From contig NZ_BBXG01000005.1 in NCBI RefSeq assembly GCF_001570605.1, positions 186,001-250,000 of the forward strand: a stretch of 64,000 bases of DNA, given 5' to 3'. Source of the stretch: Herbidospora cretacea (lineage in GTDB: Bacteria > Actinomycetota > Actinomycetes > Streptosporangiales > Streptosporangiaceae). This document shows positions 7,367 through 16,497 of this stretch, one piece after another; positions within the stretch are counted from its first letter, which is position 1; the number at the start of each line of letters is the position of its first letter. Position numbers and translations under genes: made by a program. Under the pieces are notes generated by a model. The model did not search any database and had not been told where the DNA came from. It saw nothing but the letters and a program-made list of their open reading frames with translations.

Positions 7367-9001
7367 TCAGCTCAGGTTTGCCTCGCCGCAGATGTGGACC
7401 TTCACGCCCAGTTCGGCGAACAGGGCTGCCTTGGCCACCAAGGCCTTGTCGGCTGTTTCGGCGTCGGGGGCGTAGGCCACGTTCAGGTGGTTGGCCTTGT
7501 GGCGGGCCATGAACTGGTCGCGGGTCACTCCGTGGAAGACGGCGTGCATGATGGGCCACGCCGGGGTCGTGGCCTGGGAGCGGCGCTCGGTCTCCTCTTC
7601 GGGCAGGGAGACGGCTGAGGCCCGGCCCAGGTCGACGTGTAGTTCGCCGCCCTGCAGGAACACCCGGCTCCAGACGATCTCGCCGGGCTTGCAGACGCCC
7701 TTGATGGTCGAGCCGCCCAGCGGGAAGTACACCGGGTCCTGGCGCCAGCCGACCGCGTCCGCGTAGCCGTTCTCGAAGTGCGACGGCGGGACCGAGCCGG
7801 AGATCTCGAAGACCCAGACGAAGCGGCCGTCGTACTCCTCGCCCCAGCGCACGTCATGGAGGGTGGTCGCGGGGTCGAGGCCCATGGCGGTCCAGAGGCG
7901 GTTGGTGATCAGCGCGTCGACGGCCACGCCCTCGTCGGCCTCGTTGAAGTGCGGGAGCGGGGCGCCGTCCCAGAGGACGCGGGAGCCGTCGCGGGAGGTG
8001 ACCGGGGGGCGGGTCGCGTTGTTGAGGAGACCTTCGGCCAGGTCTGAGGCGGGCGAGAGGTCCTTGAGGCCCTGCTGGTATTGGATGCCGACGGCGTCCA
8101 GGCCGTAGTCGTCGCTGATGCGCAGGGCGGCGATGTACATCTTGTACTGCCACCTGAGCTGCGCCTCGGTCAGCTCGGTCGCCTCGTCGGTGCCCAGTCT
8201 GAAGGTCATGCCCTGTGACAGGAGCCAGGCGCCCACCGCGTCGGCCTCCTCGTCGGACGTGCGAAGCATCTCGGCCCACAGCGCGCTCTGGGACAGGCGC
8301 TCCTTGTAGATGCCGATCGGGTTCAGCAGTTCGTCGTCGATGATCGCGTTGTACATCCCCATGCAGCCCTCGTCGAAGACGCCGATGATCGCCTTGTCGG
8401 CGAGGAGCTGCTCGGCCAGGGCCACGCCCAGGGCTTTCTCCGCCGAGTCGGGGAGTTCAGGAAGCGGATGCACGTGGGAGTCGTCGTGCGGGATCGTCCC
8501 GGTCTCGACCCAGGTCTTGATGCCTGCTTTGAACCAGTCGTCCTGGAAGTCGACGCTCCAGATCGTCGAGTAGGCCACGCCCATCTTGGTCATCCCCGAG
8601 TTCAGGCCGAGCAGGCCGACCAGGCCGGGCCAGGTTCCCTCGAAGTTGGCCAGGGTCAGGATGGGGCCTCGGTGGGTGCGCAGGCCGGCGAGGACGTGGT
8701 GGCTGTACTGCCAGACGGCCTCGGCGACGATCAGGGGGGCGTCCGGGGGGATGGTCTTGAAGACCTCCAGGCCCATGCGCTGGCTGGAGATGAAGCCGTG
8801 GCCGGTCGCGGGGTCGGCGGGGTTGGCGCGGACGACCGTCCAGCCGAGTTCGGCGAAGGCGGCGGTCACGTCGGCCTCCATCTGGACCTGGGTGGGCCAG
8901 CCCGCCAGGTTGGCCGACAGGCGCAGGTCGCCGCTGGCGATCAAGTAAGCGGTGTTCGGCGGGGCGGACGGGCGTTCGGTGGCGGGGGGGAAGGTGTACA
9001 T
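7367..9001 (-). CDS. L-fucose/L-arabinose isomerase family protein
   Basis: A 544-residue enzyme of the fucose isomerase fold family, which interconverts aldoses and ketoses using a divalent metal. Family-like segments include FISSQRMGLEVFKTIP, ILTLANFEGTWPGLVGLLGLNSGMTKMG and a C-terminal half with VFDEGCMGMYNAIIDDELL, consistent with metal-ligand Glu/Asp positions. ATG 9001 follows GGAGGAG by 7 nt. Its first base is the last base of the kinase stop (TGATG), so the pair is translationally coupled. With the kinase, two LacI regulators and an ABC importer it forms a sugar catabolic operon: isomerise, then phosphorylate. The exact sugar cannot be read from the sequence. Confidence 0.85.
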   Translation of the reverse strand: MYTFPPATERPSAPPNTAYLIASGDLRLSANLAGWPTQVQMEADVTAAFAELGWTVVRANPADPATGHGFISSQRMGLEVFKTIPPDAPLIVAEAVWQYSHHVLAGLRTHRGPILTLANFEGTWPGLVGLLGLNSGMTKMGVAYSTIWSVDFQDDWFKAGIKTWVETGTIPHDDSHVHPLPELPDSAEKALGVALAEQLLADKAIIGVFDEGCMGMYNAIIDDELLNPIGIYKERLSQSALWAEMLRTSDEEADAVGAWLLSQGMTFRLGTDEATELTEAQLRWQYKMYIAALRISDDYGLDAVGIQYQQGLKDLSPASDLAEGLLNNATRPPVTSRDGSRVLWDGAPLPHFNEADEGVAVDALITNRLWTAMGLDPATTLHDVRWGEEYDGRFVWVFEISGSVPPSHFENGYADAVGWRQDPVYFPLGGSTIKGVCKPGEIVWSRVFLQGGELHVDLGRASAVSLPEEETERRSQATTPAWPIMHAVFHGVTRDQFMARHKANHLNVAYAPDAETADKALVAKAALFAELGVKVHICGEANLS

Positions 9002-10467
9002 CAGCGTGCTCCTCCGGAGGAAAGGCGGCGTTCCCGGGCCGCGAGGGCGTGGGAGACCTCGCGGGTGGCGGGATAGAGGTCGCGGTACAGGGTGTAGAGC
9101 TCGTCGTAGGCCGGGTCCGGCACGGGGGTGACGGTGGCGGCCGGGGGGTTCCAGTCGGTGATGGCGGCGCCGCGGGTCGCGCGGGCCGCCAGGTAGGCGG
9201 CGCCGTAGGAGGCGCCGATGGTGGTGGTGGGGATGATCTGGGGCAGGCCGGTGACGTCGCTGACGATCCGCGTCCAGAGGCCTCCCTGGACGCCGCCGCC
9301 GACGGCGACGACCCGTGACACCTCGGCGCCCGCCTCGCGCAGCGCCTCCACGTTGTGGCGGACGCCCAGCGCCGTGGCCTCCAGCGCGGCGCGGTAGAGG
9401 TCTCCCCTCGTGTGGCTGAGGGTCAGGCCCGCGACGACGCCTCGCGCGTCGGGGTCCTGGACGGGTGTGCGTTCCCCCGCGAAGTAGGGCAGCATCAGCA
9501 GGCCGTGGGCGCCGGGGCCGGCGGCCTCGGCCTCGGCGAGCAGGGCCGGGTAGTCGGCGCCGGTCAGGTCGCGCAGCCATGAGGTGATCGCGCCGGAGGT
9601 CGCCATGCCCCCTGCCAGGTTGTGGGAGCCGGCGTAGGCGCCGACGGTGCCCCACATCGCCGGGGTGCGCAGCGGCCGGGCGACCGTGGCGATGAGGAAC
9701 ATCGTGGTGCCGTACATGAGCATGAGGTCGCCGGGGTTGCAGGCGTCGACGCTGACCGCCTCGGTCCAGGCGTCGATGGAGCCGGTGATCACGGGGGTTC
9801 CGGCGGGGATGCCCGCAACGTTCGATTTCACCGTTCCGGCGATCTCGTCGGACCAGCGCAGGGGTGGCAGCTCCAGGCCGGGGGCGACCAGGGGCGCCCA
9901 GGACGGGTCCCAGCCGGTGCCGTCGTACATCGGGGTGCACTGGCTGGCCGAGTGGTGGTCGAGGGCGTATTCGCCGGTCAGCCGGTGGAGCAGCCAGGAG
10001 GCCGGCATGAACAGGCGGCGGGCCCGCGCCCAGACCTCCGGTTCGCGCGCGGCGACCCAGCGCAGTTTCGGGCCGACGGCCTGGGACGACAGCGCCGAGC
10101 CGCAGCGCTCCAGGATCGCGTCCGGGCCGCCGAGGAGCTCGTTCAGCTCACGGATCTCGGCCGAGGCCCGGGTGTCGACGCCGTAGAGGATCGCGGGGCG
10201 CAGCGGGGCGCCGTCGGCGTCGGTCAGCAGGGCGCAGGGGCCCATGCCGCTCACGCCGACGGCGGTGATCTCGCGGCCGGTGGTCAGCTCCTCCGCCAGC
10301 GAGACGAATTCGGTCCACCAGGTCTCGCCGTCCATCTCCACGTGGCCGGGGTGGGGGCGGCTCACCCGATGGTGGCGTACGGAGGCGGCCAGGACCGTTC
10401 CCGAGCCGTCGACCAGGACGCCCTTGCTCGACGAGGTGCCGATGTCGACACCGAAGAACAACGTCAC
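9001..10467 (-). CDS. FGGY-family carbohydrate kinase (xylulokinase/fuculokinase type)
   Basis: A 488-residue cytoplasmic kinase that would phosphorylate the keto-sugar made by the neighbouring isomerase. The N-terminal phosphate-1 motif is GVDIGTSSSKGVL. Other FGGY landmarks are VGVSGMGPC, the catalytic-Asp region GSIDAWTEAVSVDA, MYGTTMF and the C-terminal VVAVGGGVQGGLWTRIVSDVTG. Length is normal for the family. Start GTG 10467 overlaps the LacI stop by 4 nt. Both xylulokinases and L-fuculokinases look like this, so substrate is left open. Confidence 0.9.
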   Translation of the reverse strand: MTLFFGVDIGTSSSKGVLVDGSGTVLAASVRHHRVSRPHPGHVEMDGETWWTEFVSLAEELTTGREITAVGVSGMGPCALLTDADGAPLRPAILYGVDTRASAEIRELNELLGGPDAILERCGSALSSQAVGPKLRWVAAREPEVWARARRLFMPASWLLHRLTGEYALDHHSASQCTPMYDGTGWDPSWAPLVAPGLELPPLRWSDEIAGTVKSNVAGIPAGTPVITGSIDAWTEAVSVDACNPGDLMLMYGTTMFLIATVARPLRTPAMWGTVGAYAGSHNLAGGMATSGAITSWLRDLTGADYPALLAEAEAAGPGAHGLLMLPYFAGERTPVQDPDARGVVAGLTLSHTRGDLYRAALEATALGVRHNVEALREAGAEVSRVVAVGGGVQGGLWTRIVSDVTGLPQIIPTTTIGASYGAAYLAARATRGAAITDWNPPAATVTPVPDPAYDELYTLYRDLYPATREVSHALAARERRLSSGGAR

Positions 10468-11459
10468 AACCTCTCCCGGGTGTTCGTGTCGCGCAGGATG
10501 ACCGTGCGCGCGGGGCCGTCGTCGCCGGCGATGCGGGTCAGCAGCAGGGCCGCCGCCGCCTCGCCCAGGTTGCGGGCGGGCAGGTCGACGACCTGCACGC
10601 CTCGGCGTTCGAACGACGCGTAGGGAAGATCACCGAAAACGGCCAGGCCGAACCGGGGCGGTTCGAGGCCGCGTTCCCGCAGGACGTCCAGCGCCCCGGC
10701 GGCCATCAGGTTGTTGGCGACCACCACGGCGTCGGGGGGTTCGTGCAGCGCCAGCAGGTCGCGCATCGCGGCGCGGCCTCCCTCGACGCGGTAGTCGGCG
10801 TAGCGCAGCAGCCGGTCACCGGGCACCCCGGGCACACCGCGCCGGGCTCCGGCCGCGCGCCAGCCCTCCATGCGGGAGACCGCCGTGTCGACCGTGCGCG
10901 GGCCGGTGATGCACGCGACCCGCGAGAACCCGGCCGCGAACAGCCCGGCGGCGGCGGTGTAGCCGCCCGCGCGGTTGTCGACGGTGACCGCGTCCACGTC
11001 GGGGCGGTTGAGGCTGCGGTCGACGGCCACCACCGGCACGCCGTGGGCGAGGAGTTTCGCCACGTCGCTGGCTCCGTCGGCGGGCGCGATCAGCACTCCG
11101 GCCATGTGCTCGGCGAGGGCGATGTCCATGTACGTCTGCTCGCGCTCCGGGTCGTCGTCGGTGTTGCACAGGACGACCGAGTAGCCGCCGGTGCGGGCCC
11201 GGTTCTCCACGCCGCGCGCCAGCGCGGTGAAGAACGGGTTCTCCACGTCGGGGATGATCAGGGCGATGACCTCGGAGTACCGGCCGCGCAGGCGGCGGGC
11301 GGTGCGGCTGGGGGTGAAGTTCAGCTCGGCCATGGCCGCTTTGACCTTGCGTTCGGTGCCGGCCGAGACCTTCGCGCCGTTGATGACCCGGCTGACGGTG
11401 GCCGCCGACACCCCGGCATGGGCGGCCACCTGGTAGATCGTCACCTTCGGGCCGGCCAT
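10464..11459 (-). CDS. LacI-family transcriptional regulator (operon-internal)
   Basis: A 331-residue repressor with an N-terminal LacI helix-turn-helix (VTIYQVAAHAGVSAATVSRVING, read from about residue 6). A periplasmic-binding-protein-like effector domain follows (LIIPDVENPFFTALARGVENRA, VVLCNTDDDPEREQ). It is close in sequence to the other LacI gene at 15464-16444, suggesting duplication within the locus. ATG 11459 lies inside the end of the upstream membrane-protein gene (19-nt overlap). It probably responds to the imported sugar or its phosphate and represses this operon. The palindromes at 15387 and 16498 are candidate targets for either paralogue. Confidence 0.92.
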   Translation of the reverse strand: MAGPKVTIYQVAAHAGVSAATVSRVINGAKVSAGTERKVKAAMAELNFTPSRTARRLRGRYSEVIALIIPDVENPFFTALARGVENRARTGGYSVVLCNTDDDPEREQTYMDIALAEHMAGVLIAPADGASDVAKLLAHGVPVVAVDRSLNRPDVDAVTVDNRAGGYTAAAGLFAAGFSRVACITGPRTVDTAVSRMEGWRAAGARRGVPGVPGDRLLRYADYRVEGGRAAMRDLLALHEPPDAVVVANNLMAAGALDVLRERGLEPPRFGLAVFGDLPYASFERRGVQVVDLPARNLGEAAAALLLTRIAGDDGPARTVILRDTNTRERL

Positions 11460-12037
11460 GTCCTGCTCTGGAGGGTGTCGATCTCGTCGAGCAGGCCGAG
11501 CGTCTGGGTGGCCGTCACGACCAGCAGCAGCGGCACGATCACCACGGCGAGCACGCCGGTGGACGCGGCCGCGGCGAACCCGCCGAGCCAGTGGAGGGCG
11601 ACGATCGTCAGAGCCCAGAGCGGCTTGAACGCCACCAGGATGGCGCCGCCCCGCAGAGCCTTCAGGCCGGGCCGGTCGCGGAGGGCGCCGTAGGCGAGGG
11701 CGTACGGCAGCACGATCATCGCCAGCGCGCCCGCGACCACGGTGACACCGGTCAGCACCGCGCACCCGGCGGCGAACAGCCCGAGCACCGGGTCGAACCT
11801 CCGCAGCTCAGCCAGGCGCGGGCCCTCACCCCGCGCGACCAGCGCGCAGAACCGGGCGACGGAGGTGAGGGCCAGCGACGGCGGCAGAGTGGCCAGCGCG
11901 ATCATCCATCCCGGCCCCGAGGCCAGGTGCCCGGCGATCAGCGGCACACAGGACAGAAGAAAGAACAGCCCGGCCACCACCGCCCGGGGCAGTTCCCGCC
12001 AGAACAGCAGGAACGCAGGTTTCAGAAACGCGACCAT
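11441..12037 (-). CDS. DUF624/YesL-like membrane protein
   Basis: A 198-residue membrane protein with about five hydrophobic segments and the opening FWRELPRAVVAGLFFLLSCVP. It resembles the YesL/DUF624 proteins that accompany ABC sugar importers. Their biochemical role is not established. ATG 12037 was chosen because GAGGG lies 5 nt upstream and the frame before it (to 12151) is not protein-like. It overlaps the LacI gene by 19 nt. It sits directly after the two permease genes, which supports an accessory role in the same transporter locus. Confidence 0.75.
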   Translation of the reverse strand: MVAFLKPAFLLFWRELPRAVVAGLFFLLSCVPLIAGHLASGPGWMIALATLPPSLALTSVARFCALVARGEGPRLAELRRFDPVLGLFAAGCAVLTGVTVVAGALAMIVLPYALAYGALRDRPGLKALRGGAILVAFKPLWALTIVALHWLGGFAAAASTGVLAVVIVPLLLVVTATQTLGLLDEIDTLQSRTWPARR

Positions 12038-12038
12038 C

Positions 12039-12200
12039 AGAACCCTCGCCCCGCGCAGATCGGTTGAGTCCACACCCACCGCACCGGCAGGTCTGCTGAA
12101 ACCGAGAACGCGGCTCGCCCCACGCGCATCGATGGGACCGAGGCCGTCCACGTCGGCGGCTCCGTCGAACCCGAGAACCGGGCTCGCGCCGCGCAGATCA
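12039..12200. repeat. Three imperfect direct repeats in the permease/DUF624 gap
   Basis: The 178-nt gap between the permease gene and the DUF624 gene carries three related copies of GAGAACCGGGCTCGC-CCGCGCAGATC. They lie at about 12039-12062, 12102-12130 and 12172-12200, spaced 65-70 bp apart. The middle copy reads CACGCGCATC at its end. They do not form one clean hairpin. They may be decayed duplications or weak regulator sites. Confidence 0.45.
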
Positions 12201-12215
12201 TTGCGACAAGGTTCA

Positions 12216-13061
12216 TCAGAGCTTCAGTCCGCTCGATGCGATCGACTGGACGATGTAGCGCTGGGCCGCGATGAAGACGATCAGGACGGGCACGATGGCC
12301 ATCGCGATTCCGGCGGCGATGGTGCCGAGGGAGCCGGTCGAGAAGCGGCCGGCCAGGAGCACCAGGCCCACCGGCAGGGTCTGCTTGTCCGTGTCGGAGA
12401 TCATCACCAGGGGCAGCAGCAGGTCGTTCCACCAGTAGGTGAAGCAGAGGATCCCCAGGGTCGCGATCGACGGGCCCGACAGCGGCAGGATGATGCGCGC
12501 GAACGTGTGGAACCGGGAGGCGCCGTCGATCTTGGCGGCCTCCTCCAGTTCGTACGGGAGAGCCATGAAGTGCTGCCGCAGCAGGAAGATGCCGAACGCG
12601 GAGAAGATGCCCGGGAAGATCAGCGCCCATAGCGAGTTCGTCATGCCGATCTTCGACATGACCAGGAACAGCGGCACGATCGTCACCTGGATCGGGATCA
12701 TCAGCGACCCGATCACCACGGCGAACAGCACGCCCTTGCCCCGGAACCGCAGCCGCGCGAACGCGTAGGCGGCGGTCGAACAGGTGATGAGCTGGGCGAT
12801 CGTCACGGTCCCCGACACGATGATCGAGTTGAGGAAGAACCGGAAGTACGGCACCTGCTCGGTCACCTCGCCGAAGTTGCCCAGCGTCAGGTTCTCCGTG
12901 TGGAAGGTCGGCGGCAGGCGGTAGAGCTCGGCGTCGGACCCCGAGAAGGCGCCCCGGAAGATCCAGAGGAACGGCGCGGTGATGGCGACCGCCGCGACCA
13001 CGAGGATCACGAAGGTCAGCAGGCGCGCGGCGACGTGGCCGACGGTCGGTCGGTTGTTCAT
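12216..13061 (-). CDS. ABC sugar transporter permease (MalG-like)
   Basis: A 281-residue inner-membrane permease with six predicted helices. The cytoplasmic EAA loop reads LPYELEEAAKIDGASRFHTFARIILPLSGP, matching binding-protein-dependent carbohydrate permeases of the MalG/CUT1 type. It partners the permease at 13058-13957 and the lipoprotein at 14014-15330. ATG 13061 overlaps the previous stop by 4 nt. No ATPase gene is present here. CUT1 systems of actinomycetes often use a shared MsiK-type ATPase encoded elsewhere. Confidence 0.93.
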   Translation of the reverse strand: MNNRPTVGHVAARLLTFVILVVAAVAITAPFLWIFRGAFSGSDAELYRLPPTFHTENLTLGNFGEVTEQVPYFRFFLNSIIVSGTVTIAQLITCSTAAYAFARLRFRGKGVLFAVVIGSLMIPIQVTIVPLFLVMSKIGMTNSLWALIFPGIFSAFGIFLLRQHFMALPYELEEAAKIDGASRFHTFARIILPLSGPSIATLGILCFTYWWNDLLLPLVMISDTDKQTLPVGLVLLAGRFSTGSLGTIAAGIAMAIVPVLIVFIAAQRYIVQSIASSGLKL

Positions 13062-13957
13062 CGGTAGTGCGTCCATCTGCGCGAGAACCAGAACTGGATG
13101 GCGGTCAGCACGACCAGGACCAGCGCGAACGTGATGCCGATCGCGGAGGCGTACCCCAGGTCGAAGTCGCCGAAGGCGCGGTCGTAGAGGTATTCGACGA
13201 TCGTCCGGCTGGAGTCGCCCGGCCCGCCCTGGGTGAGGACCCGGGGTTCGGCGAAGATCTGGAAGGAGTTGATGGTGTTGATCACGACGAGGAAGAAGAT
13301 GGTCGGCGAGAGCAGCGGGAAGGTGATGCGCCAGAAGCGCGTCCAGGCGCCCGCTCCGTCGACGATCGCGGCCTCCTTGAGCTGCTTGGGGATCGACTGC
13401 AGCCCGGCGATGTAGACGAGGATCGAGAAGCCGATCGTCTTCCACGAGTTGACCATGATCACTGAGATCGGCGCCCAGGTGGAGCTGCCGAGCCAGTCGA
13501 TCCGGTCGAGGCCGGTCAGCCCGATCAGGTAGTTGACCAGGCCGAGGTCCTTGTTGAGCAGGAACCGCCAGATCAGCGCGACCGCCGAGGCCGACACGAC
13601 GAACGGGAACAGGAACGACAGCCGGAAGAACGCCCTGATCCAGCGGGGCATCCCGGTCTCCAGCAGCACCGCGAGCAGCAGGCCGAGGACGACGTTCACG
13701 GCCAGGATCACCAGGGCCATGTAGGTCGTCGAGCCGTAGACGCCGAGCAGGCGCTCGTCGGTGAACAGGCGGCGGAAGTTGTCGAGGCCGGCGAAGGTGC
13801 CGTCGCTGAGCAGGTTCCAGTCGAAGAAGCTGAGGATCAGCACGCCGACCGTCGGGGCCAGCACGAACACCAGGAACGTGAGGATCGACGGGGTGAGGAA
13901 GGCCAGCGCCGCGGCCCCGTCTCCGCGGGGCCGGGTCGCCGCTTGTTTGGTGGTCAA
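13058..13957 (-). CDS. ABC sugar transporter permease (MalF-like)
   Basis: A 299-residue inner-membrane permease. The first helix is AALAFLTPSILTFLVFVLAPTVG and the EAA loop is IPKQLKEAAIVDGAGAWTRFWRITFPLLSP, typical of MalF/CUT1 partners. The C-terminus ends FSRRWTHYR. The start is TTG 13957, with AAGGCGG about 7 nt upstream, and the encoded MTTKQ leader fits. The binding-protein gene is just upstream, separated by a strong hairpin (13980-14010) that may lower permease expression relative to the binding protein. Confidence 0.93.
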   Translation of the reverse strand: MTTKQAATRPRGDGAAALAFLTPSILTFLVFVLAPTVGVLILSFFDWNLLSDGTFAGLDNFRRLFTDERLLGVYGSTTYMALVILAVNVVLGLLLAVLLETGMPRWIRAFFRLSFLFPFVVSASAVALIWRFLLNKDLGLVNYLIGLTGLDRIDWLGSSTWAPISVIMVNSWKTIGFSILVYIAGLQSIPKQLKEAAIVDGAGAWTRFWRITFPLLSPTIFFLVVINTINSFQIFAEPRVLTQGGPGDSSRTIVEYLYDRAFGDFDLGYASAIGITFALVLVVLTAIQFWFSRRWTHYR

Positions 13958-13979
13958 AGTGGTCCGCCTTGGGAGGGGA

Positions 13980-14010
13980 ACCGGGTCCGGGTTCAGGGGC
14001 CGGACCCGGT
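13980..14010 (-). promoter_or_regulatory. Intra-operon hairpin after the binding-protein gene
   Basis: A perfect 11-bp stem (ACCGGGTCCGG / CCGGACCCGGT) with a 9-nt loop sits 4 nt after the binding-protein stop and 23 nt before the permease start. Such hairpins commonly protect the abundant binding-protein mRNA and attenuate downstream genes. No U-tract follows, so it is not a full intrinsic terminator. Confidence 0.65.
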
Positions 14011-14013
14011 CGC

Positions 14014-15330
14014 TCAGCAGGTGACGATGCCCGTCAGCTCACCCTGCATGGCCTTGAGGCCGTCGGCGACGGGGGTCTCCCCGGCGAAGATCTGCTGCAG
14101 GTGGCGCAGGACGGTCGACTCGAACGTGCTGTACTTGGCCGGGGCCGGGTAGGGCACGAGGGTCGGGTAGTTGTCGATGCTGTCGTAGTAGAGGTCGCTG
14201 TTGGCGGGCGGCACACCGGTCTGGGAGATCGTGTGGGCCACCGAGCGCCGCGAGGGGATCGAGTCGCCGGGCTTGTCGGGGGTGCCCACGTAGCCCTTCT
14301 CGATCTCGTCGCTGACGGTGAACTTCTGGTATTCCCAGGCCAGGTCGGGGTTCTGCGACGACTTCAGGATCGGATATCCGGCTCCGCCGAAGACCGTCTT
14401 GTACGTGTCGCCCTTCGGGTAGAGCTGGATGTCGAAGCTCTTGAACCCGGCGGGCAGGAAGGTGGCGATCGGCCACCGGCCCGCGCCGAACATGGCGATC
14501 TGGCCGTTCTGGAAGCGGGTGAAGACGTCGCTCATCGGCATCGGGGCCGGGGCCACGCCCTCCTTGATCAGATCGTTGAGGAACGTGACGGCCTTGCCGA
14601 CCTGCGGTGAGTCGGCGGTGGCCTGGCACACGTCGTCGCTGGTCAGGTTGCCGCCGGCGTTGGCCACCCACGGCATGATGCCGGGGAAGATCTCGTTGCT
14701 GGCCCAGGTGAAGCCGTATTGGTCGTTGGTGCCGTCACCATTGGTGTCGACGCTCAGCTTCTTGGCGGTCGCCTTGAAGTCGTCCCACGTCCAGTCGGCC
14801 TTGGGCGGTTCGACGCCGGCCTTCTTGAAGACGTCGGTGTTGTAGTAGACGACCATGTCGTTCCAGCCGTAGCTCAGCGTGAGGACGTCGCCCTTGACGG
14901 TGAAACCGTCGATGAGGCCCTTGGCGATGTCGTCGGTGATGGCCTTGGCCCCGGCGTCCTTCTCCAGGTATTCGTTGATCGGTTTCACGAGGTTGTTGCT
15001 GTGGACGAACTGGGCGCCCTCACCGGAGATCACCATCAGGTCGGGCTTCTTGCCCGAGGCGATCAGCGTGGCGACGTTCGCGTAGTAGGTGCCCCAGTTC
15101 TCCCCGGTCACGGGGGTGAGGGTGACCTTGGTGTCGGGGTGGGCCTTCGTGAAGGCGTCGGCGGTGGCCTTGTTGCCGCTCTCCGCGGCGGGGCCGTAGT
15201 TCCAGTAGACGATTTCCAGGGCTTTCGCACCGGTCGACGTCGTCTCCGAGTCGCTTCCGCAGCTCACGAGAGTCGTCGCCGCCAGGGCGGTCGCGCAGGC
15301 CAGCGCGACCTTGCGGCGGGGGATGTTCAT
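14014..15330 (-). CDS. ABC transporter sugar-binding lipoprotein
   Basis: A 438-residue extracellular solute-binding protein. A lipoprotein signal peptide (MNIPRRKVALACATALAATT) ends in lipobox LVSC, with Cys24 as the likely lipidated residue. The mature part is a family 1 carbohydrate-binding protein, with segments such as IVYWNYGPAAESGNKATADAF, TPVTGENWGTYYANVATLIASG and MFGAGRWPIATFLP. It is first of the importer genes. The GAAATCGATTTC palindrome lies 57-68 nt upstream of the ATG. It delivers an unknown sugar, perhaps released by the divergent GH116-like enzyme, to the two permeases. Confidence 0.93.
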   Translation of the reverse strand: MNIPRRKVALACATALAATTLVSCGSDSETTSTGAKALEIVYWNYGPAAESGNKATADAFTKAHPDTKVTLTPVTGENWGTYYANVATLIASGKKPDLMVISGEGAQFVHSNNLVKPINEYLEKDAGAKAITDDIAKGLIDGFTVKGDVLTLSYGWNDMVVYYNTDVFKKAGVEPPKADWTWDDFKATAKKLSVDTNGDGTNDQYGFTWASNEIFPGIMPWVANAGGNLTSDDVCQATADSPQVGKAVTFLNDLIKEGVAPAPMPMSDVFTRFQNGQIAMFGAGRWPIATFLPAGFKSFDIQLYPKGDTYKTVFGGAGYPILKSSQNPDLAWEYQKFTVSDEIEKGYVGTPDKPGDSIPSRRSVAHTISQTGVPPANSDLYYDSIDNYPTLVPYPAPAKYSTFESTVLRHLQQIFAGETPVADGLKAMQGELTGIVTC

Positions 15331-15386
15331 AGGCCTGCGTCCTTCTTCTGTGGGGCAGGTGTGGCGTGCGCCACATGAAAGTGCAA

Positions 15387-15398
15387 GAAATCGATTTC
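15387..15398. promoter_or_regulatory. Candidate LacI operator upstream of the importer operon
   Basis: A 12-bp perfect palindrome GAAATCGATTTC with the central CG typical of LacI-family sites. The same core recurs at 16498-16511 before the glycosidase gene. The gap 15331-15463 otherwise shows no gene. Confidence 0.75.
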
Positions 15399-15463
15399 GT
15401 CAAGCACTCCGCGAAACGTACCTCATGAAGCCCCTGATCAGGCAAGTAACGGGACGGTATCGA

Positions 15464-16444
15464 TTACAGCGATAACGGCGGCCGGGCGATCTCCGCCCGG
15501 AGCACGACCGTGCGGAGCGGCTGGGTGTCCCCGCCGATGCGCTCCAGCAGCATGGACGCCGCGGTCCGGCCCAGGTGGCGGGCCGGAAGACGGACCTGCA
15601 CCACGCTGACCGGCGGCGGCAGCAGGTAGGGCAGTTCGCCCAGCACGGCGACGCCGAAGTCCTCGGGGTCGATGCCTGTTTCGTGCAGGGCCTGGAGGGC
15701 GCCGATGGCCATCAGGTTGTTGGTGGTGACCACCGCGTCGGGCGGCTGGACCAGGTCGAGCAGGGCTTTCATGGCGGCCCGGCCGCCTTCGACGCGGAAG
15801 TCGGCGTGCTGCAGGAAGCCGTCGCGGACCAGGGTCTTGCGGGCGGTGACGACCTGCTTCCAGCCGAGGTAGCGGTCTTCGGTCTCCTCGATCCCGGCCG
15901 GTCCGGCGATGCAGGCGATCCGCCGGAAACCGGCCTCGACCAGGGCCGTCGTCGCGGCGATGCCGGCCGCCCGGTTGTCGATCTTCACGGCGTCGACCGG
16001 GTAGGGGGTGGTGCGGTCGACGGCCACGACGGGGCGGCCGAGGGAGGCGATGGCGCCCAGGTCGACCTCGTCGGAGGCGGGCGAGAGGATCACGCCGGCC
16101 ATCTGCTCGGAGGCGGCGATCTGCAGGTAGCGCAGCTCTTTGGCCGGGTCGTCGTCGGTGTTGCAGAGCACCACGGAGAACCCCGACTCCTGGGCACGGT
16201 CCTCGACGCCGCGCGCCAGGGCGGTGAAGAACGGGTTCTCGATGTCCGGCACCAGCAGGCAGATGATCTCCGAGCTCTGCTTCCGCAGCCGGCGGGCGGT
16301 CTTGTTGGGCGTGAAACCCAGCTTCTGGGCGGCGTCGCGGACGAGGCGCTGCTTCTCCTCGGAGACGGTGTTGCCGTTGAAAACCCGCGAAACCGTCGCG
16401 GGAGAGACCCCGGCGAGCGCCGCAACCTCGTAAATCGTCGCCAT
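15464..16444 (-). CDS. LacI-family transcriptional regulator
   Basis: A 326-residue repressor with N-terminal helix-turn-helix ATIYEVAALAGVSPATVSRVF and a sugar-binding effector domain (LLVPDIENPFFTALARGVEDRA, VVLCNTDDDPAKELR). It is a close paralogue of 10464-11459. ATG 16444 is the only sensible start, since the frame upstream has no start near. It is transcribed away from the GH116-like gene across a 90-bp region that carries TGAAATCGATTTCA. It most likely represses both the glycosidase and the importer operon through the matching palindromes. Confidence 0.93.
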   Translation of the reverse strand: MATIYEVAALAGVSPATVSRVFNGNTVSEEKQRLVRDAAQKLGFTPNKTARRLRKQSSEIICLLVPDIENPFFTALARGVEDRAQESGFSVVLCNTDDDPAKELRYLQIAASEQMAGVILSPASDEVDLGAIASLGRPVVAVDRTTPYPVDAVKIDNRAAGIAATTALVEAGFRRIACIAGPAGIEETEDRYLGWKQVVTARKTLVRDGFLQHADFRVEGGRAAMKALLDLVQPPDAVVTTNNLMAIGALQALHETGIDPEDFGVAVLGELPYLLPPPVSVVQVRLPARHLGRTAASMLLERIGGDTQPLRTVVLRAEIARPPLSL

Positions 16445-16497
16445 AGCGCCACACCATACCTGCGCTTGACACCCCTGATGAGCTCCTCTAGCGTGCC

